The notes: a model not told the origin generated them from the sequence alone. Shown: positions 32,701 through 45,245, numbered from the stretch's first letter. The stretch: 64,000 nt of DNA from Chloranthus sessilifolius (GCA_021018995.1 CM037592.1:76821301-76885300), one strand, 5' to 3'. Program-made: numbers and translations.

Positions 32701-34620
32701 TCTAGATTTTCTTTTCTGGGTACAAAGGTCTTTCAGAAAATTGGCATAGGCTAGGACCTGTCTAATTGCATCAAGCAGGGGCAAATTATTTTTTACCTGC
32801 TTAAAGGTGTCCATCATTTCCTCTCTCTGTGCATTCCCCTTATCAAAAGGGGCGGGCAGGGCTACTCAAAGCTTGAGGAAATGGCAACTGAGGTACTGCT
32901 AGTTCCTCAGCTGCTAGCCTATGATTAAACTTTTATTTTTTTCTTTTTTCATCTTTTATTTCTAGCTGATGCTCAACTACAGCCTCTTTACTTTTCTCTT
33001 GTTGCAGCGTAGCAGACAACTTTTGGCTTTGTGCTCTAACAAATTCTTTTTCACGTTCATTCAAAAATTCTTTGGAAATGACCTCTCCTTGTTCCTTTCC
33101 AACCTGGTTGTCCACCTGCCTGCCAGACCTTAGGGTTGTGATGGCATTAGTTCCCTCAAAACTTGAGGAACCTTCTCTAGTAAAATATTGGCCCTTAAGG
33201 TTGGCCACTGGCTGACTTGGCAACCTGCCCTCTTCTTTTTTGGCCAAGGCATTGGATATTTGGCCTAGCTGCTCTTCCATTTTCTTTATGCTTTGACTGT
33301 GAGAGTTCATAGTCTGAGTCAAGGTTCCAAGGTTTTACAATGAGGCCAAAACCTGATCCTCAAAAGAAGCATTTCGGGGCTGAGGTGGGGGAACTACCAA
33401 CTGATTTTGTTGGGTAGGCATTCGATCAAATTTGACCTTGGGGCATATCCCTGGTTAAATTGCTGTTGTGGCCTTTGAGGTAAGCCCAACATCTGTTGTG
33501 GTTGCATGTAATTATCTTGTGTTCACCTCAAATTTGGGTGGTCTCTCCTCTGGTAACCAGTATTTTGGTGCTGGTATCCAAATGGTTTTCTTGTTGTAGC
33601 CAACAGATTGTTGCTGGCCAATTGATTGGGCAGCAACAGCTTGTCCATCATATACTCAAGATATTGTCCTGCAGATGGGCACTCTTCCACTATGTGTTGT
33701 GGAGATTGGCATATCAGACATGCCTTCATCACCTGTGCAGCCAATCTGGGTTGCACCACAGTTAATAGTTTATCAAACTTATCAGAAAGATTGGCCATCT
33801 ATATTTTCAAGTCATTATTCCCAGTTACTTCATACATCTTTCCTCTGGAAGTTTCAACTAGTCCCATTTTAGGAGAAGGCTCATGAACAGTTCTTGACAG
33901 CGTCATCTTTTGGAAAGCATTTTCACTGATGACCTTGAATAAATCCCATGCCTCATCAGCTGTTTTGTGCATGTAAGTTCCATCACAAGAGGCATCTACC
34001 ATGTCTCTGCTTTTCTCATCAATCCCATTATAGTAGCTCTGGACAAGCTGCCAGTCAGGGATCTTGTGGTGGGGACATTGTTTGAGCATCTCCTGGAATC
34101 TATCCCATGCTTGATTAAAATCCTCAGTTGGGGATTGGGCAAAAGAAAGTATTGCTTTCCTCAACTGGCTGGTTTTTATCTCTTGAAAGAATTTGGTCAA
34201 AAATCTTGTCTAGAGGTCTTTCCATGAAGTGATATTATTGTTTGGGAGAGTAGCTAACCAGGTGCTAGCCCTGTCCTTTAGGGAGACAGGAAAGAGCCTT
34301 AATCTAGTGGCTTCTGGTCCCAAACCAGTAATGGAGAATGTTGTGCACAGGGACAAGAATTGGTCAATGTGCTTGTAGGGGTCTTCCTTGCTGAGCCCAT
34401 GGAAAGAGGGAAGCATTTGGATGATTGAGGTTTTAATCTCATAGTTTCCCTAAACATCTGGGAATTGAATGCTGAATGGGGAATTATAATCATTAGGAGC
34501 ATTTAATTCCTTCAATTTTCTGGGTTACTCTTCACCCATGACTGCTGTCTCAGTTTCAGTAAGGGACTCAACTGTGGTGTGTCTAGGACTTCTTGGTCTT
34601 CTGGCCTTTTCTATCTCAGG
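32701..34620 (-). pseudogene. Gag of element 2A, N-terminus cut by the fusion
   Basis: The capsid pieces 34502-34210 and 34200-33799 carry IIQMLPSFHGLSKEDPYKHIDQFL, DRASTWLATLPN, ITSWKDL, SQLRKAILSFAQSP and DEAWDLFKVISENAFQ. The nucleocapsid piece 33798-33523 has an intact CCHC knuckle (CLICQSPQHIVEEC, 33679-33720). The linker 33322-32933 includes ATLRSGRQ-like and LSATLQQEKSKE-like words. The extreme N-terminus (GRRSLSPTLEP) is missing because the sequence switches at 34616-34622 to another gene. Confidence 0.9.
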
Positions 34621-34622
34621 AT
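34616..34622. other. Fusion point of the 2A gag start with the 2B env-position ORF (TCAGGAT)
   Basis: To the left the sequence matches the gag start (as at 14811-14822). To the right it matches the env-position ORF (as at 27054 on). Both parents contain TCAGGAT at the switch, so the join used 7 bp of microhomology. Confidence 0.9.
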
Positions 34623-35677
34623 AGGGGATCCTGCAGTAAAAGGTGGAGGGGATGTGGGGGCTGCTGCAGTAGTGGTAGTGACAAGATCTTGAACCACCTC
34701 TGTGGTAGCAGGGGTCGACCTTGTAACAACTTCCTCTACTGTCTGGTTGGGAGGGGCCTGAGCCTCAGCCTTCTTCTTCTTTTGTGTTTCCATCAGGCTC
34801 TTGCTGATTCCCCATTACCTCTTGGCAAACGTTGTATGGGCAAGGGTGGTAGTCTCCTCTCCTTTTTGTATCTTGTAGCCCCCCCTCAAATGCAGTTTGG
34901 TGATGACTCTGGCATAGGGGAGTGTGTGTGGCTTCTTTTTCTACCCTAACTTCTCCACCAAGTCCTTCATTGCTTCCAAAATTAACCAGGGTGCATGGAT
35001 GTCATGGCCCAGAGAGAAAGAGTAAGCATCATCAGTAATAGGAGCCCTCCTCTCCTGCTGATGGCCTGAGCAGTAGATGCTCTTTCTCAGGACTTGGTCA
35101 ATGAAAAGGAGGCTTGGCTCCAACTCTCTTCTTCTTATGGAATCCCCTAAGGCCTTTAATCCTCTAGTAAGAGCCCTTGCAATGGTATCAATTGAGGCAC
35201 TCAGGGGAGGGCCATATCCACAGCTAGTGTCAAATGCGACTGGGATGCCCAATACCTCAGCAATCAGCTTGGGGTTAATCAACATCTCGAAATCATCAAT
35301 CAGCACCAGGAAGCCTGATTGTCCATCTTTGTCCTTGGTGACCCTGATGTGCTGATAAAAAAGTTGCACTAGCCTAAGGTAGGCGAGTGCTAAAATTCCT
35401 TTCATCAAGGGTGTCAGACAAGCCTTGCTCATAAATTGAATGGCAGGGGCAGAGAGAGGCTCCTTCTCAAAGAAGGGCAGGTCGGAAGCTGTTTTAGGCT
35501 CCAAGGGAATTGAAGCCATGAGCTCAGAGGTGTAGAAAACTCAGGGATTGGCTCCTCCACCTCCTCAACCACTTCCTTCCCTTTTTTCAGTGCCTTAGAA
35601 GTCTTGACCTTCTTAGGAGTGGGCTCAGCAGGGGCCTTATCCCTGGCTCTTTTCATTGGTGCACTCTTAGGGGCCAT
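34623..35677 (-). pseudogene. Env-position ORF of element 2B, N-terminal fragment
   Basis: The ATG at 35677 gives a Lys-rich start (KKARDKAP-like, KKVKTSKALKKGK). The frame changes near 35520, and 35519-34941 is open for 192 codons through VLIDDFEMLINPKLIAEVL, CGYGPPLSASIDTIARAL and SLLFIDQVLRK. The fragment stops at the fusion point, so the Pro-rich middle and acidic tail are absent. Confidence 0.85.
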
Positions 35678-36561
35678 TAGAAACTCTACTTTTAAAGATG
35701 AAAAAAGGGGATCGAGATCTGAGTGCTTACCCTAAAATCGTAGGGTTTGGTTCGATTTGATGCACAGTGCACCACGAGATCTCTGAGCAGAGGGCACCTG
35801 ATGGGGATGACGTTAGGAACAAATCTCTAGGATCCTGGTGTGAATAATGGGTTGAAGAATGGACGCTGGAGGAGAGAGGTAGAAGAGCGCCGGAAGCTAG
35901 GGTTTCGCTGGATGGAGAGAAGAGAGAGAACTGGGAAATGAGACAATCACGGGTTTGGTGTACTTATCGCTAGGCTTGGCCTGCTTTGGACCATATCCTG
36001 TCGCGGGATGGGAAGTGAAACCTCGCGACGGTGTAATTGCCAATTGGATTGCGCTAGAGGCTCCCAGGGTTCACTTTGAATCTCGCGACAACTATTGAAG
36101 TGCTCTATTTGGATTGCGTGAGAGGCTCCCAGGGTTCATTTTGGACCCCGCAACAGCAAATGAAGTATTCCATTTGGATTGCGCGAGAGTCTCCCAGGCC
36201 TCTTTTTGGACCTCGCAACAGCAAATCATTAAACAGAGAGCATGCATTCTTCATTCTGCCATTTGCATTTGTGTTGTGGCTAGATCCTAGGTAAAACCCA
36301 CCACTAGGGGCACCCCCAGACACTTTAAATTCAAACATTCAAGCATAGACAGTAAAAATCATTATCCAACATCGTGCATTCAAGCAAAAACCACCAATTC
36401 AAGAGCAATAATCATAAAACCAAGCATAAAGAGAAATCAGACCAAACAGATTCAGAAATAAGTTAGGCCACTAAAATTTTCTATAAAATTTGAACAAAAG
36501 AAAGCAATACAAACCTAACAAAACCAAAGTACATATAATACAATATTGACACACCTGTGGA
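35678..36561 (-). promoter_or_regulatory. Pol-env spacer of element 2B with CG-rich array
   Basis: The array lies at 36000-36222 (TCGCGGGATGGG, CTCGCGACAAC, GCGCGAGAG, CTCCCAGG). The telo-box AAACCCTA is at 35898-35905, 221 nt before the ATG. A TATA-like word lies near the integrase end (about 36530). No gene is seen. Confidence 0.5.
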
Positions 36562-37990
36562 TCAGTTTAATGAAGGGTCCCCTTGAAAGTGAATGGTATC
36601 CATAGGTTCAGCAGGTTTTGCTAAACAAGGCTTAAGCCTCTGACCATTCACCTTTAAGGTTTTCCCAAACTTGGGATCCTTGATTTCCACAGCACCAAAT
36701 GGGGAAACATTCATGACAATATAGGGGCCTTCCCATTTGAATTTTTGTTTGCTAGGAAAAAATTTAAGTTTAGAGTTAAACAATCAAACCTTATCACCAG
36801 CCATGAAGCTCTTTCTTAACAAACCCTTGTCAAAGAAAGCCTTGGACCTTTCCTTATATATCCGGGCATTGGGGTATGCATCCATCCTCAGCTCATCCAG
36901 TTCTGACAGTTGCAGCAACCTGTGATGACCAGTAGAAGTTAGGTCTAGATTTAAATTTTTAATGGCCCAATAGGCCCTGTGTTCTAACTCTACTGGGAGA
37001 TGGCAAGCCTTGCCATAAACCAGTCTGAATGGGGACATCCCAATGGGAGTCTTATAGGCAGTCCTATAAGCCCACAATGCATCATTTAGCTTTTCAACCC
37101 AGTCCTTTCTGTCAGTCCTCACAGTCTTCTCAAAGATGTGTTTGATCTCCCTATTAGAAATTTCAACTTGCCCACCGGTTTGCGAGTGGTAAGGAGTAGC
37201 AATCCTATGGGTGAGAGAATATTTCTTGAGCAAGCTCTCAAAATTTCTGTTGCAGAAATGGCTACCCCCATCACTGATAATGGCTCTAGGGGTGCCAAAT
37301 CTTGAGAAGGTATTCTGTTTTACAAACTTGAGGACAACATGATTATCATTGGTTCTTATGGAAATAGCTTCTACCCATTTTGAAACATAATCCACTGCCA
37401 CTAAGATGAAATGATCACCATTTGAAGGAGGAAAGGGGCCCATAAATTTAATACCCCAGACATTAAATAGTTCCACAACAAGGATGGGCTGCAAAGGCAT
37501 TGAGTTTCTTTTGGACAACCCTCCTAATTTCTGACATCTCTCACATGTCTTGCAGTGTGTATTGGCATCTCTGAATAAAGAAGGCCAATACAACCCACAC
37601 TACAATATTTTGTCAGCTATTTTTCTTCCACTAAAGTCGCCCCCACAGGCATTTTCATGGCACATGGCTAGAATATTAGGGACATCACTTTCGGGAACAC
37701 ATTTTTGGATGATTTGGTCTGCACAGTACTTGTATAAGCAAGGTTCCTCCCAGAAAAAATATTTGACCTGTGAGAAGAACATGCCTTTGTCCATTTTAGT
37801 CCAATGGGCAGGGATCTTCCCTATAACTAAATAATTTATAATGTGTGCATACCAAGGAACCAAGGATTGGATTGCAAACAATTGCTCAATCGGGAAAACA
37901 TCATTCGTAGGGTCATCAACACATTTTTCCAACATAATTTTGGACAAGTGGTCAGCCACCACATTTTCTACACCCTTTTTGTCCTTGATT
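36562..37990 (-). pseudogene. Integrase of element 2B
   Basis: The largest integrase piece of this family, 37593-36784 (269 codons), has [69 protein letters not shown] and ends at GDKV. The first catalytic Asp is Lys-adjacent and changed (GIKFMG where others have GIDFMG). The C-terminal piece 36783-36562 has WEGPYIV and NGQRLKPC. A stop (CAG to TAG type) at 37600 splits it from the zinc region in 38286-37600. Confidence 0.9.
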
Positions 37991-38480
37991 TCAATGTCAA
38001 ACTCCTGTAACAGGAGTATCCATCTAATCAGCCTGGGCTTAGCATTTTTCTTGGACAATAGGTATTTCAATGCTGAGTGGTCTGTGAAGATTACAGTTTT
38101 AGACCCATGTAGGTAAGGTCTAAATTTGTCAACAGCAAAAACCACTGCCAGAAGCTCTTTCTCAGTTATGGTGTAATTCAGCTGAGCATCAGCAAGTGAT
38201 TTGCTGAGATAGGTAATAACCACTGGCAGCTTATCTTTCCTTTGACCCAAAACAACACCTATTGCCAAGTCGGATGCATCACACATCAGCTCAAAGGGTA
38301 GTGCATAGTCAGGTGATTGGAGTACAGGGGCAGTGGTGAGACATATCTTTAATGTTCAAAAGCCTCAAGACATCTAGCAGAAAAATCAAAGGGCACATCC
38401 TGGCAGAGCAGGTGGCAAAATGGTTTAGCAATTTTGTTTAAGTCTTTAATGAACCTCTTGTAGAATCCTGCATGTCCAAG
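37991..38480 (-). pseudogene. RNase H of element 2B
   Basis: From 38286 the frame is open: [54 protein letters not shown] and [22 protein letters not shown], then straight into [24 protein letters not shown]. Upstream of 38290 (the LKAFETLK region) a small deletion shifts the frame. Confidence 0.9.
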
Positions 38481-38492
38481 GAAAGATCTGAT

Positions 38493-39364
38493 TTATTTGA
38501 CTGTTCTTGGAGGGGGCAAATTTGTAATGAGGTCAACCTTAGCCTTATCTACCTCAATCCCTTCTTTAGAGACTACATGGCTGAACACAATACCTTGTGT
38601 TACCATGAAGTGGCTCTTTTCCCAACTTAAAACCAGATTGGTCCCCTCACATCTTTGCAAGACGAGGTGGAGGTGTTGCAGACATTGGCCAAAACTATCC
38701 CCATATACAGAGAAATCATCCATAAAAATTTCCAAGAACTTGTCAATCATATCAGAGAATATGGCATACATACACCTCTGAAAGGTGGCTGGGGCATTAC
38801 ACAGCCCAAAAGGCATCCTTCGGTAAGCAAAGGTGCCAAAAGGGCATGTAAATATAGTTTTCTCCTAGTCATGAGGGTGCACAGGGATCTCGTTGTACCC
38901 TGAGTACCCATCAAGAAAACAATAAAAAACTTTTCCAGCCAACTTATCCAGAATTTCATCTATGAAGGGGTGAGGGAAGTGGTCTTTTCTAATTTTAGGG
39001 TTGAGCTTCTGATAATCTATGCAAACCCTCCAGCCAGTGGTCTCCCTGGATGGTCTCAGCTCTCCAGACTCAGTTGTAACGACTGTTATGCCAGATTTCT
39101 TGGGTACCACTTGGATAGGTGCCACCCATTCAGAATTAGAAATGGGGTAAATTACCCCAGCATCTAGCAATTTAATAATCTCTTTAAGGACCACTTCCTG
39201 CATGTGAGGATTCAATTTCCCCTGTATTTCCCTGGAGGGTGCAGAGCCCTCCTCTAAATAGATCCTGTACATACAGATTGATGCATCTATTCCTCCTAGA
39301 TCCGTAATGGTCCAGCCAATTGCCTTTTTGTGCTTCCTCAAGATTGTTAGTAATTCTTCCTCTT
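38493..39364 (-). pseudogene. Reverse transcriptase of element 2B
   Basis: Two pieces in one frame, 39341-38865 and 38816-38493, are separated by stops after IPVHPHD. The motifs AIGWTITDLGGIDASIC, GWRVCIDYQKLNPK, FLDGYSGYNEIPV, MPFGLCNAPATFQRC and FMDDFSVYG (FMDD at 38715-38726) are kept, followed by the connection ending LPPPRTVK. It is the most complete RT of this family in the window. Confidence 0.93.
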
Positions 39365-40410
39365 GCTCTTTTGGTAAGAGAGGAGGAGATAATTACAGGA
39401 AATTTTTCACCTTTCTCAAGGAAGACATATTTCAATGTTCCTGGATGCTTCTTGAGATCCAGATCAGGGGCTTGTTCGGTGGATGGCAAGATTGGTGCTT
39501 TGTTGGTTTGAGGAAGAGGCAGCAATGTAGGTTTCCAATTGGAATACTGCACTGAGCCCATAGAAGCCTTTAATGTGGTCATGTCTTTTATCATAACAGC
39601 TGGGCTTTCTTCCTCTACCATGTTCCAAACTTCAACTAAACTTTTGACAATGTTACTCCAATCCAACAGAGTGGGCAATTCTTCTGCAACAACTTCCTCT
39701 AGTACATCAATTGCAAAGCTTTCCTCATTGTCTAGCTGAGGGTACTTTGCACTGTTGTATAGATTCAGTTCAACCTTCATATGTCTGAAAGTTACCTCCA
39801 TAATCCCTGACCGACATTGAATGCATGCATTGGCAGTGGCCAAGAATGGCCTGTCCAAAATAACAGGTATAGGGATTGTGTTGTTGTTGCAGCCCATGTC
39901 CAAAACCAGAAAGTCTGCAGGATAAAACAACTTGTCCACCCCCACTAAGACATCCTCAACCACTCTCATAGGTCTCCTTTCATACCTATCAGCCATTAAC
40001 AGCACAACGGGGGTGGGTTTTAGCTCCCCCAAACCTAGCTGCTGATACCCACTATATGGCAGCAGGTTTACACTGGCTCGAAGGTCTAGAAGGGCCTTTC
40101 CAATTGTGTGGTCTCCAATTATGCAAGGGATAGTGGGTATCCCTGGGTCTTGTAACTTTTCTGGCATTGTTATGTTTAATACAGAATTAACTATATCAGT
40201 TGCAAAGACCTTTCTGGACAAATGGCCTCTAGCTTTTCTTTTCTGGATACAAATGTCTTTCAGAAATTTGGCATAGGCTGGGACCTGTCTAATTGCATCA
40301 AGCAAGGGCAAATTGATTTTTACCTGCTTAAAGGTCTCCATCATTTTCTCTATTTGTGTATTTCCCTTATCAAAAGGGGGAGGGCCACTCAAAGCATGAG
40401 GAAATGACAA
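39365..40410 (-). pseudogene. Protease of element 2B with gag linker
   Basis: A 408-codon open stretch (40410-39184) covers MMETFKQVKINLPLLDAIRQ, the protease and the lead into RT. The active-site loop reads LLDLRASVNLLPY: the catalytic Asp is kept, but the following Gly is Arg, so it should be inactive. Later motifs are VGVDKLFYPADFLVLDMG and PVILDRPFLATANACIQC. A one-base insertion near 39370 shifts the frame after IISSSLT, so the last about 60 codons are not RT. Confidence 0.9.
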
Positions 40411-42172
40411 CTGAGGTACTGCTGGTTCCTCAACTACTAGCCTATGATTAAACTTTTATTTTTTTTTTCTTTTTTCATCTTTTATTTCCTGTCGAGGCTC
40501 ACCTACAGCCTCTTTATTTTTCTCTTGTTGCAGGGTAGTAGGCAACTCTTGGCTCTGTGCTCTAACAAATTCTTTTTCACTTTCATTCAAAAATTCTTTG
40601 GAAATGACCACTCCTTGTTCCTCTCCAACCTAGTTGTCCACTAGCCTGCCAGACCTTAGGGTTGTGATGGCATTAGCTCCCTCAAAACTTGAGGAACCTT
40701 CTCCAATTAAATATTGGCCTAGGGTTGGCCACTGGCTGGCTTAGCAACCTGCCCTCCTCTTTTGGCCAAGGCATTGGATATTTGGCCTAGCTACTCTTCA
40801 ATTTTCTTTATGCTTTGACTGTGAGAGTTCACAGTCTGAGTCAAGGTTCCAAGGTTTTGCAATGAGGCCAAAACCATATCCTCGAAAGAAGTATTTCGAG
40901 GCTGAGATGGGGGAACTACCAACTGATTTTGCTGCTGGGGCAGCTGCTGATGTTGGAAATTTGACCTTAGGGCATATCCCTGGTTAAATTACTGATGTGA
41001 CCTTTGAGGTAAGGCCAACATCTATTGTCGCTGCATGTAATTATCTTGTCTCCACCTCAAATTTGGGTGGTCTCTCCACTGGTAACCAGCATTTTCGTGC
41101 TGGTATCCAAATGGTTGTTTGTTGTAGCCAACAGATTGTTGCTGACCAAATGATTAGGCAGCAGCAGCTTGTTCCATCACATACTCAGGATATTGTCCTA
41201 CAGATGGGCACTCTTCCACTGTGTGTTGTGGAGATCCTCCATCACAGCATAATCTGGGTTGCACCACCGTTAATAGTTTACTAAACTTATTAGAAAGATT
41301 GGCCATCTGCATTTTCAGGTCATTATTCCCAGTTACTTCATACATCTTTCCTTTGGAAGTTTCAGCTGGTCCCATTTTAGGAGAAGGCTCATGAACAGTT
41401 CTTGACAAGGACATCTTTTGTAAAGCATTTTCACTGATGACCTCGAACAAATCCCATGCCTCATCAGCCGTTTTGTGCATGTAAGTTCCACCACAAGAGG
41501 CATCTATCATGTCTCTGCTTTTCTCATCAATCCCATTATAGAAGCTCTGGACAAGCTGCCAGTCAGGGATCTTGTGGTGGGGACATTGTTTGAGCATCTC
41601 CTTGAATCTGTTCCATGCTTGATTTAAATTTCAGTTGGGGATTGGGCAAAAGCAAGTATTGCTTTCCTCAACTGGCTGGTTTTTGTCTTTGGGAAGAATT
41701 TGGTCAAAAATCTTGTCTGGAGGTGTTTCCAAGAAGTGATGATGTTGTTTGGGAGAGTAGCTAACTAGGTGCTGGCCCTGTCCTTTAATGAGAAAGGAAA
41801 GAGCCTTAATCTAGTGGCTTCTGGTCCCAAACAAGTAATGGAGAATGTTGTGCACAGGGCCAAGAATTGGTCAATGTGCTTGTAGGGGTCTTCCTTGCTA
41901 AGCCCATGGAAAGAGGGAAGCATTTGGATGATTGAGGTTTTAATCACATAGTTTCCCTGAACATCTAAGAATTGAATGCTGAATGGGGAATTATAATCAT
42001 CAGGAGCATTCAATTCCTTCAATGTTCTGGGTTGCTCTTCACCCATGACTGTTGTCTTAGTTTCAGTAAGGGGCTCAACTGTGGTGTGTCTGGGCCTTCT
42101 TGGTCTTCTAGCCTTTTCTATCTCAGGGTTAGAAGGCTCTAATGTGGGACTGAGGGATCTCCTTCCTAACAT
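40411..42172 (-). pseudogene. Gag of element 2B
   Basis: The ATG at 42172 starts MLGRRSLSPTLEPSNPEIEKA. The first piece runs to 41765 (NSPFSIQFLDVQGNY, IIQMLPSFHGLSKEDPYKHID) and stops within DRAST. The second, 41597-41154, carries CPHHKIPDWQLVQSFYNG and ADEAWDLFEVISENA. A short deletion has removed the first half of the CCHC knuckle (CCDGGSPQHTVEEC remains). The linker up to 40411 is broken. Confidence 0.9.
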
Positions 42173-42470
42173 GCATACACACCAACAGTAGGGAAGACTA
42201 CTTACAGATACATTGCAATTAACAAAATTACAACTATCCTGATCAACTGCTATGGAATTTGCGAAGGAGAAATAGCCTGAGTTTTTGAGGGTTAGTGAAA
42301 TGCAAACATAGGTAGCTAGACTCCAAGTTCAGTTCAACTTTCCTCTCTGCTATTGTCCAGATCTGTAAGAAAAATTCTAAATGTAAATCAGCAGTATCAG
42401 TTATTCACAAGCACAGCTGCCAAAGAATTAAAAAAATACAAAAATCTAGGGTCTACTAATAGATCAAGAT

Positions 42471-42488
42471 TCCCCTGTAACGGCACCA
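42471..42488 (-). other. Primer binding site of element 2, decayed
   Basis: The + strand reads TCCCCTGTAACGGCACCA; the intact form is TCCCCGGCAACGGCGCCA. The differences are at CpG or neighbouring positions. Six bases (42489-42494) separate it from the LTR. Confidence 0.85.
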
Positions 42489-42494
42489 AAAACA

Positions 42495-44946
42495 TGTTAG
42501 GATATTTTAGATGCTTGCTGCTAACTTTATTGACAACAATGATGAGAATGGGTTAGTGAAAATAAATCAAAGGTGGAATGAAAACTACAGAGCAGCAAGT
42601 CTAAAAATACATAGACCTGTAAGATACAGGGCCTGTTGTAGCAAGTTCTAATGAGTAAGAGTTTGCCCCACAGGGAAAGATGATCTAAAGCTCCAAGGGA
42701 GCTATCTTTAGCAGGCCCTCCAGATCTGATTACAGATTTGACAATCCTAAATGGAAGGAGATTTAAGGTCACTATTATTTAAATCCTATGGTACCCTAAT
42801 GCCTAAACTACAGAAATGGTAGAGAAGAATGATGGAGTGTGAGAAAATAAATATAAAAAGGGTGAGAAGTAAGCTATTAGGTACAGATCTTATGGGTCTT
42901 ATAACTCAGACTTAGATCTGCTGCTATAGAAATCCTGTCCAATGGCTACATTATCACCAAAGAGGAGAAAGGATCCAACTCACCTCTGTGCTATGGTCTA
43001 ATCCCTTATGGCTATAACCTGTCCACTTAAATGGTCACAGACTATCCAATAGGGGAACCACAGTCCAGAGATGGGTCACAACAAGTTTATCATTGTAGGC
43101 ACTACTTCTTCCAGGCTACCAGCTCAAGAATTCATAGGAACCTCAACCTCTAAAGTTCTATGTGTGGGGCTAGGCCTGCAATGTGCACTAGCCTGGACAC
43201 ACAGGACCAGCAAGAGTTTGAGTACTAAATTTAGGTCTAGCTGTTCATTGCTTTAGAAAGACAGAAGTGATCCAGTCACAAGCCTACAATCTCTACAGCA
43301 AGTTCAGATCTGCCGTCTGATGGTAGGTCTATACAAATACAGGGTAGTCTGTCTCTGCACAATCTCTCACAGGGCTACAAGCACAAGTGCAGAGAAGAAG
43401 AATCTGTCTTAGATCTATGGATTGGCCTCACCCTAGGGCTATAACTTGTCCATTTAAATGGTCACAGACTATCCATAGAGGCCATCCTCCTCACAGAGGT
43501 CTGAGACAGAACAAGTAGATTACTGCCACCACCATGTTCACAAGGCTACCAGCTCAGGCTCCAATGGGGATTCAGATTTAGTGGATCCTGTGGTGGGCAT
43601 AGGCCTGTATATGTGCCTAGCCTGGACACACAGGTCACTTGGATCTAAATAAATCTTTAAAAACAATCCTCCATTGCTTACAATTCAACTTAGCAATGGA
43701 GGATCTCAAGGCAGCAGCCTTGCACAGAACAACCCTCAAACACCAATCTCATATAAGTATAATATCCTATTATAAAAGACCATTAAAACTGTTCTAAATA
43801 AACATACAAAGGCATAGCCAGCAAGTGCTGGACTATGGAGAGAAGAAAAAGGAAAAAGAAACTGCCTAAACCCTAACCTTAGCCTACTAGAACTCTATAG
43901 CTAATTCAAGAAGACATCGTCCAATTCAATTCAGTCCTCACTCCCCTAAACCTAAACTAGGCTTAAGCTTATATAGCAGTCGACTATGGGAGCATTAGGG
44001 TTAGGAAAACCCTAATTTTAATGATGCAAACGTGGCCCATTTATGTTCCTTAGATGCCTCAAGGCACATGCACGGAGATTGGAGCATTGGAGTGCGAGCC
44101 CTAGTTGCTGGAAGTTCTCAAACTACCCCTACAGAATTGGGGGGAAAGTTAAGATCCTGAGCCTCGCTAGGTAGCAAGGATTTCCAGGTCTTGTTGTGTG
44201 ATAGAGTTGGCGTCGCGAGATTGAATTGACTTGAAGCTCTTGCAGTCGCGGGATAGATAGTTTGGTCATCGTGGGATTGCTCTAATCATTGCGAGATTGC
44301 GCTTTCCATTTGAATGGCGCGGGAATCGCGCGCATAGTTCATTCCTTGCTGAATCTTGCGGGGATCCTTGCGAAGAAGCAATGTGCATAAGCCTCTAGAA
44401 TGCTGTAGTTCACGAAGATCGCATCCAGCGCCATCCGCCGAATGCCCGAGGCTCTCTCTCTCGATGAATCGCGAAGATTAAATGCTCCTCTTTGAGCCGC
44501 AGAGATCGCATAAGGCCGAGCGAGATGCGAGAGCTTCCAACTAAGCCTCGCGAGAATTGCATGAAGTCTGCTTTTTAATCCCTTCTCTCATCAATCTGTG
44601 CGAGAACAGCGCGAGCAGTTGGTGTGCTGCCTTCAGAAACCCATGACAACTACGCGAAGCAATCTTTCTGATTCAATTGAACCCTGTGACATCTGCGCGA
44701 GGCTCACTTCCTGACTTGTTGCTGCTGTGCTGTGCCTATGCTGTAACTAATTCTCTGTCTGGGTCTAACTTCCTTTCTCCAGAGGAACTTCTAGGGCAAA
44801 AGCAAGCTTCTTGGCATGGTTAGGGCCTTATCTGCAGCTACTGCTTATTACCTATAAAATGGGCTTAACATCCATTTATTAAATGACTAAGGGTCTAACA
44901 GAGATTAAGTTAAGGGGTGAAAAGTGATACTTTTTAGGTCTTAACA
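42495..44946 (-). repeat. Element 2 5' LTR (2452 bp)
   Basis: Its ends are TGTTAGGATATT and TCTTAACA, followed by the right target duplication. A TATA box lies at 43968-43975, with ATTAGGGTT/AACCCTAAT just upstream on the coding strand. The CG-rich region (about 44170-44710) has many changed sites. Confidence 0.93.
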
Positions 44947-44951
44947 GACTC

Positions 44952-45245
44952 CTAGCCTTGTGACATACTCGAGTTTACCAGGGGCGAATCGTACGTGCTT
45001 ATAATAAATGTGTCTGCGGTCGAGATCTTAAGACAGGAGACACTGTGCTGAAGAAGATCTTCCTATCCATCCACACCGATCCGAGAGGGAAATTCAAGCC
45101 GAACTGGGAAGGACCTTACGTCATCCGAGAAGTGCTATCAGGATATGCCATCCGCCTTGCCACCATGGACGGCGATCATCTTCCTGAGCCCATCAATGCT
45201 GGATACGTCCGACGGTTCTACTCTTATTCTATTGCGATAAGGTAG
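44952..45245 (+). pseudogene. Integrase of the Tat-like element, C-terminal part
   Basis: Translation joins directly to 20817 once one target duplication is discounted: HTRVYQGRIVRAYNK, then TGDTVLKKIF, GKFKPNWEGPYVIREVLSGYAIRL and INAGYVRRFYS. WEGPYVI is the usual end-domain motif. One stop (TGA at the Trp or Arg position before HTRVYQ) interrupts it. The native stop is TAG at 45243-45245. Confidence 0.9.

Larger units (their letters stand above)
20818..44946 (-). mobile_element. Element 2: Athila-like element with two fused internal regions
   Basis: One LTR pair (20818-23283 and 42495-44946) flanked by GACTC encloses 19.2 kb, against 11.5 kb in element 1. The inside holds a complete set from 3' end to gag (2A, 23284-34620), directly followed by part of an env-position ORF, spacer, pol, gag and PBS (2B, to 42494). 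No LTR separates 2A and 2B. The fusion is at 34616-34622. Both halves are decayed. Confidence 0.9.
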
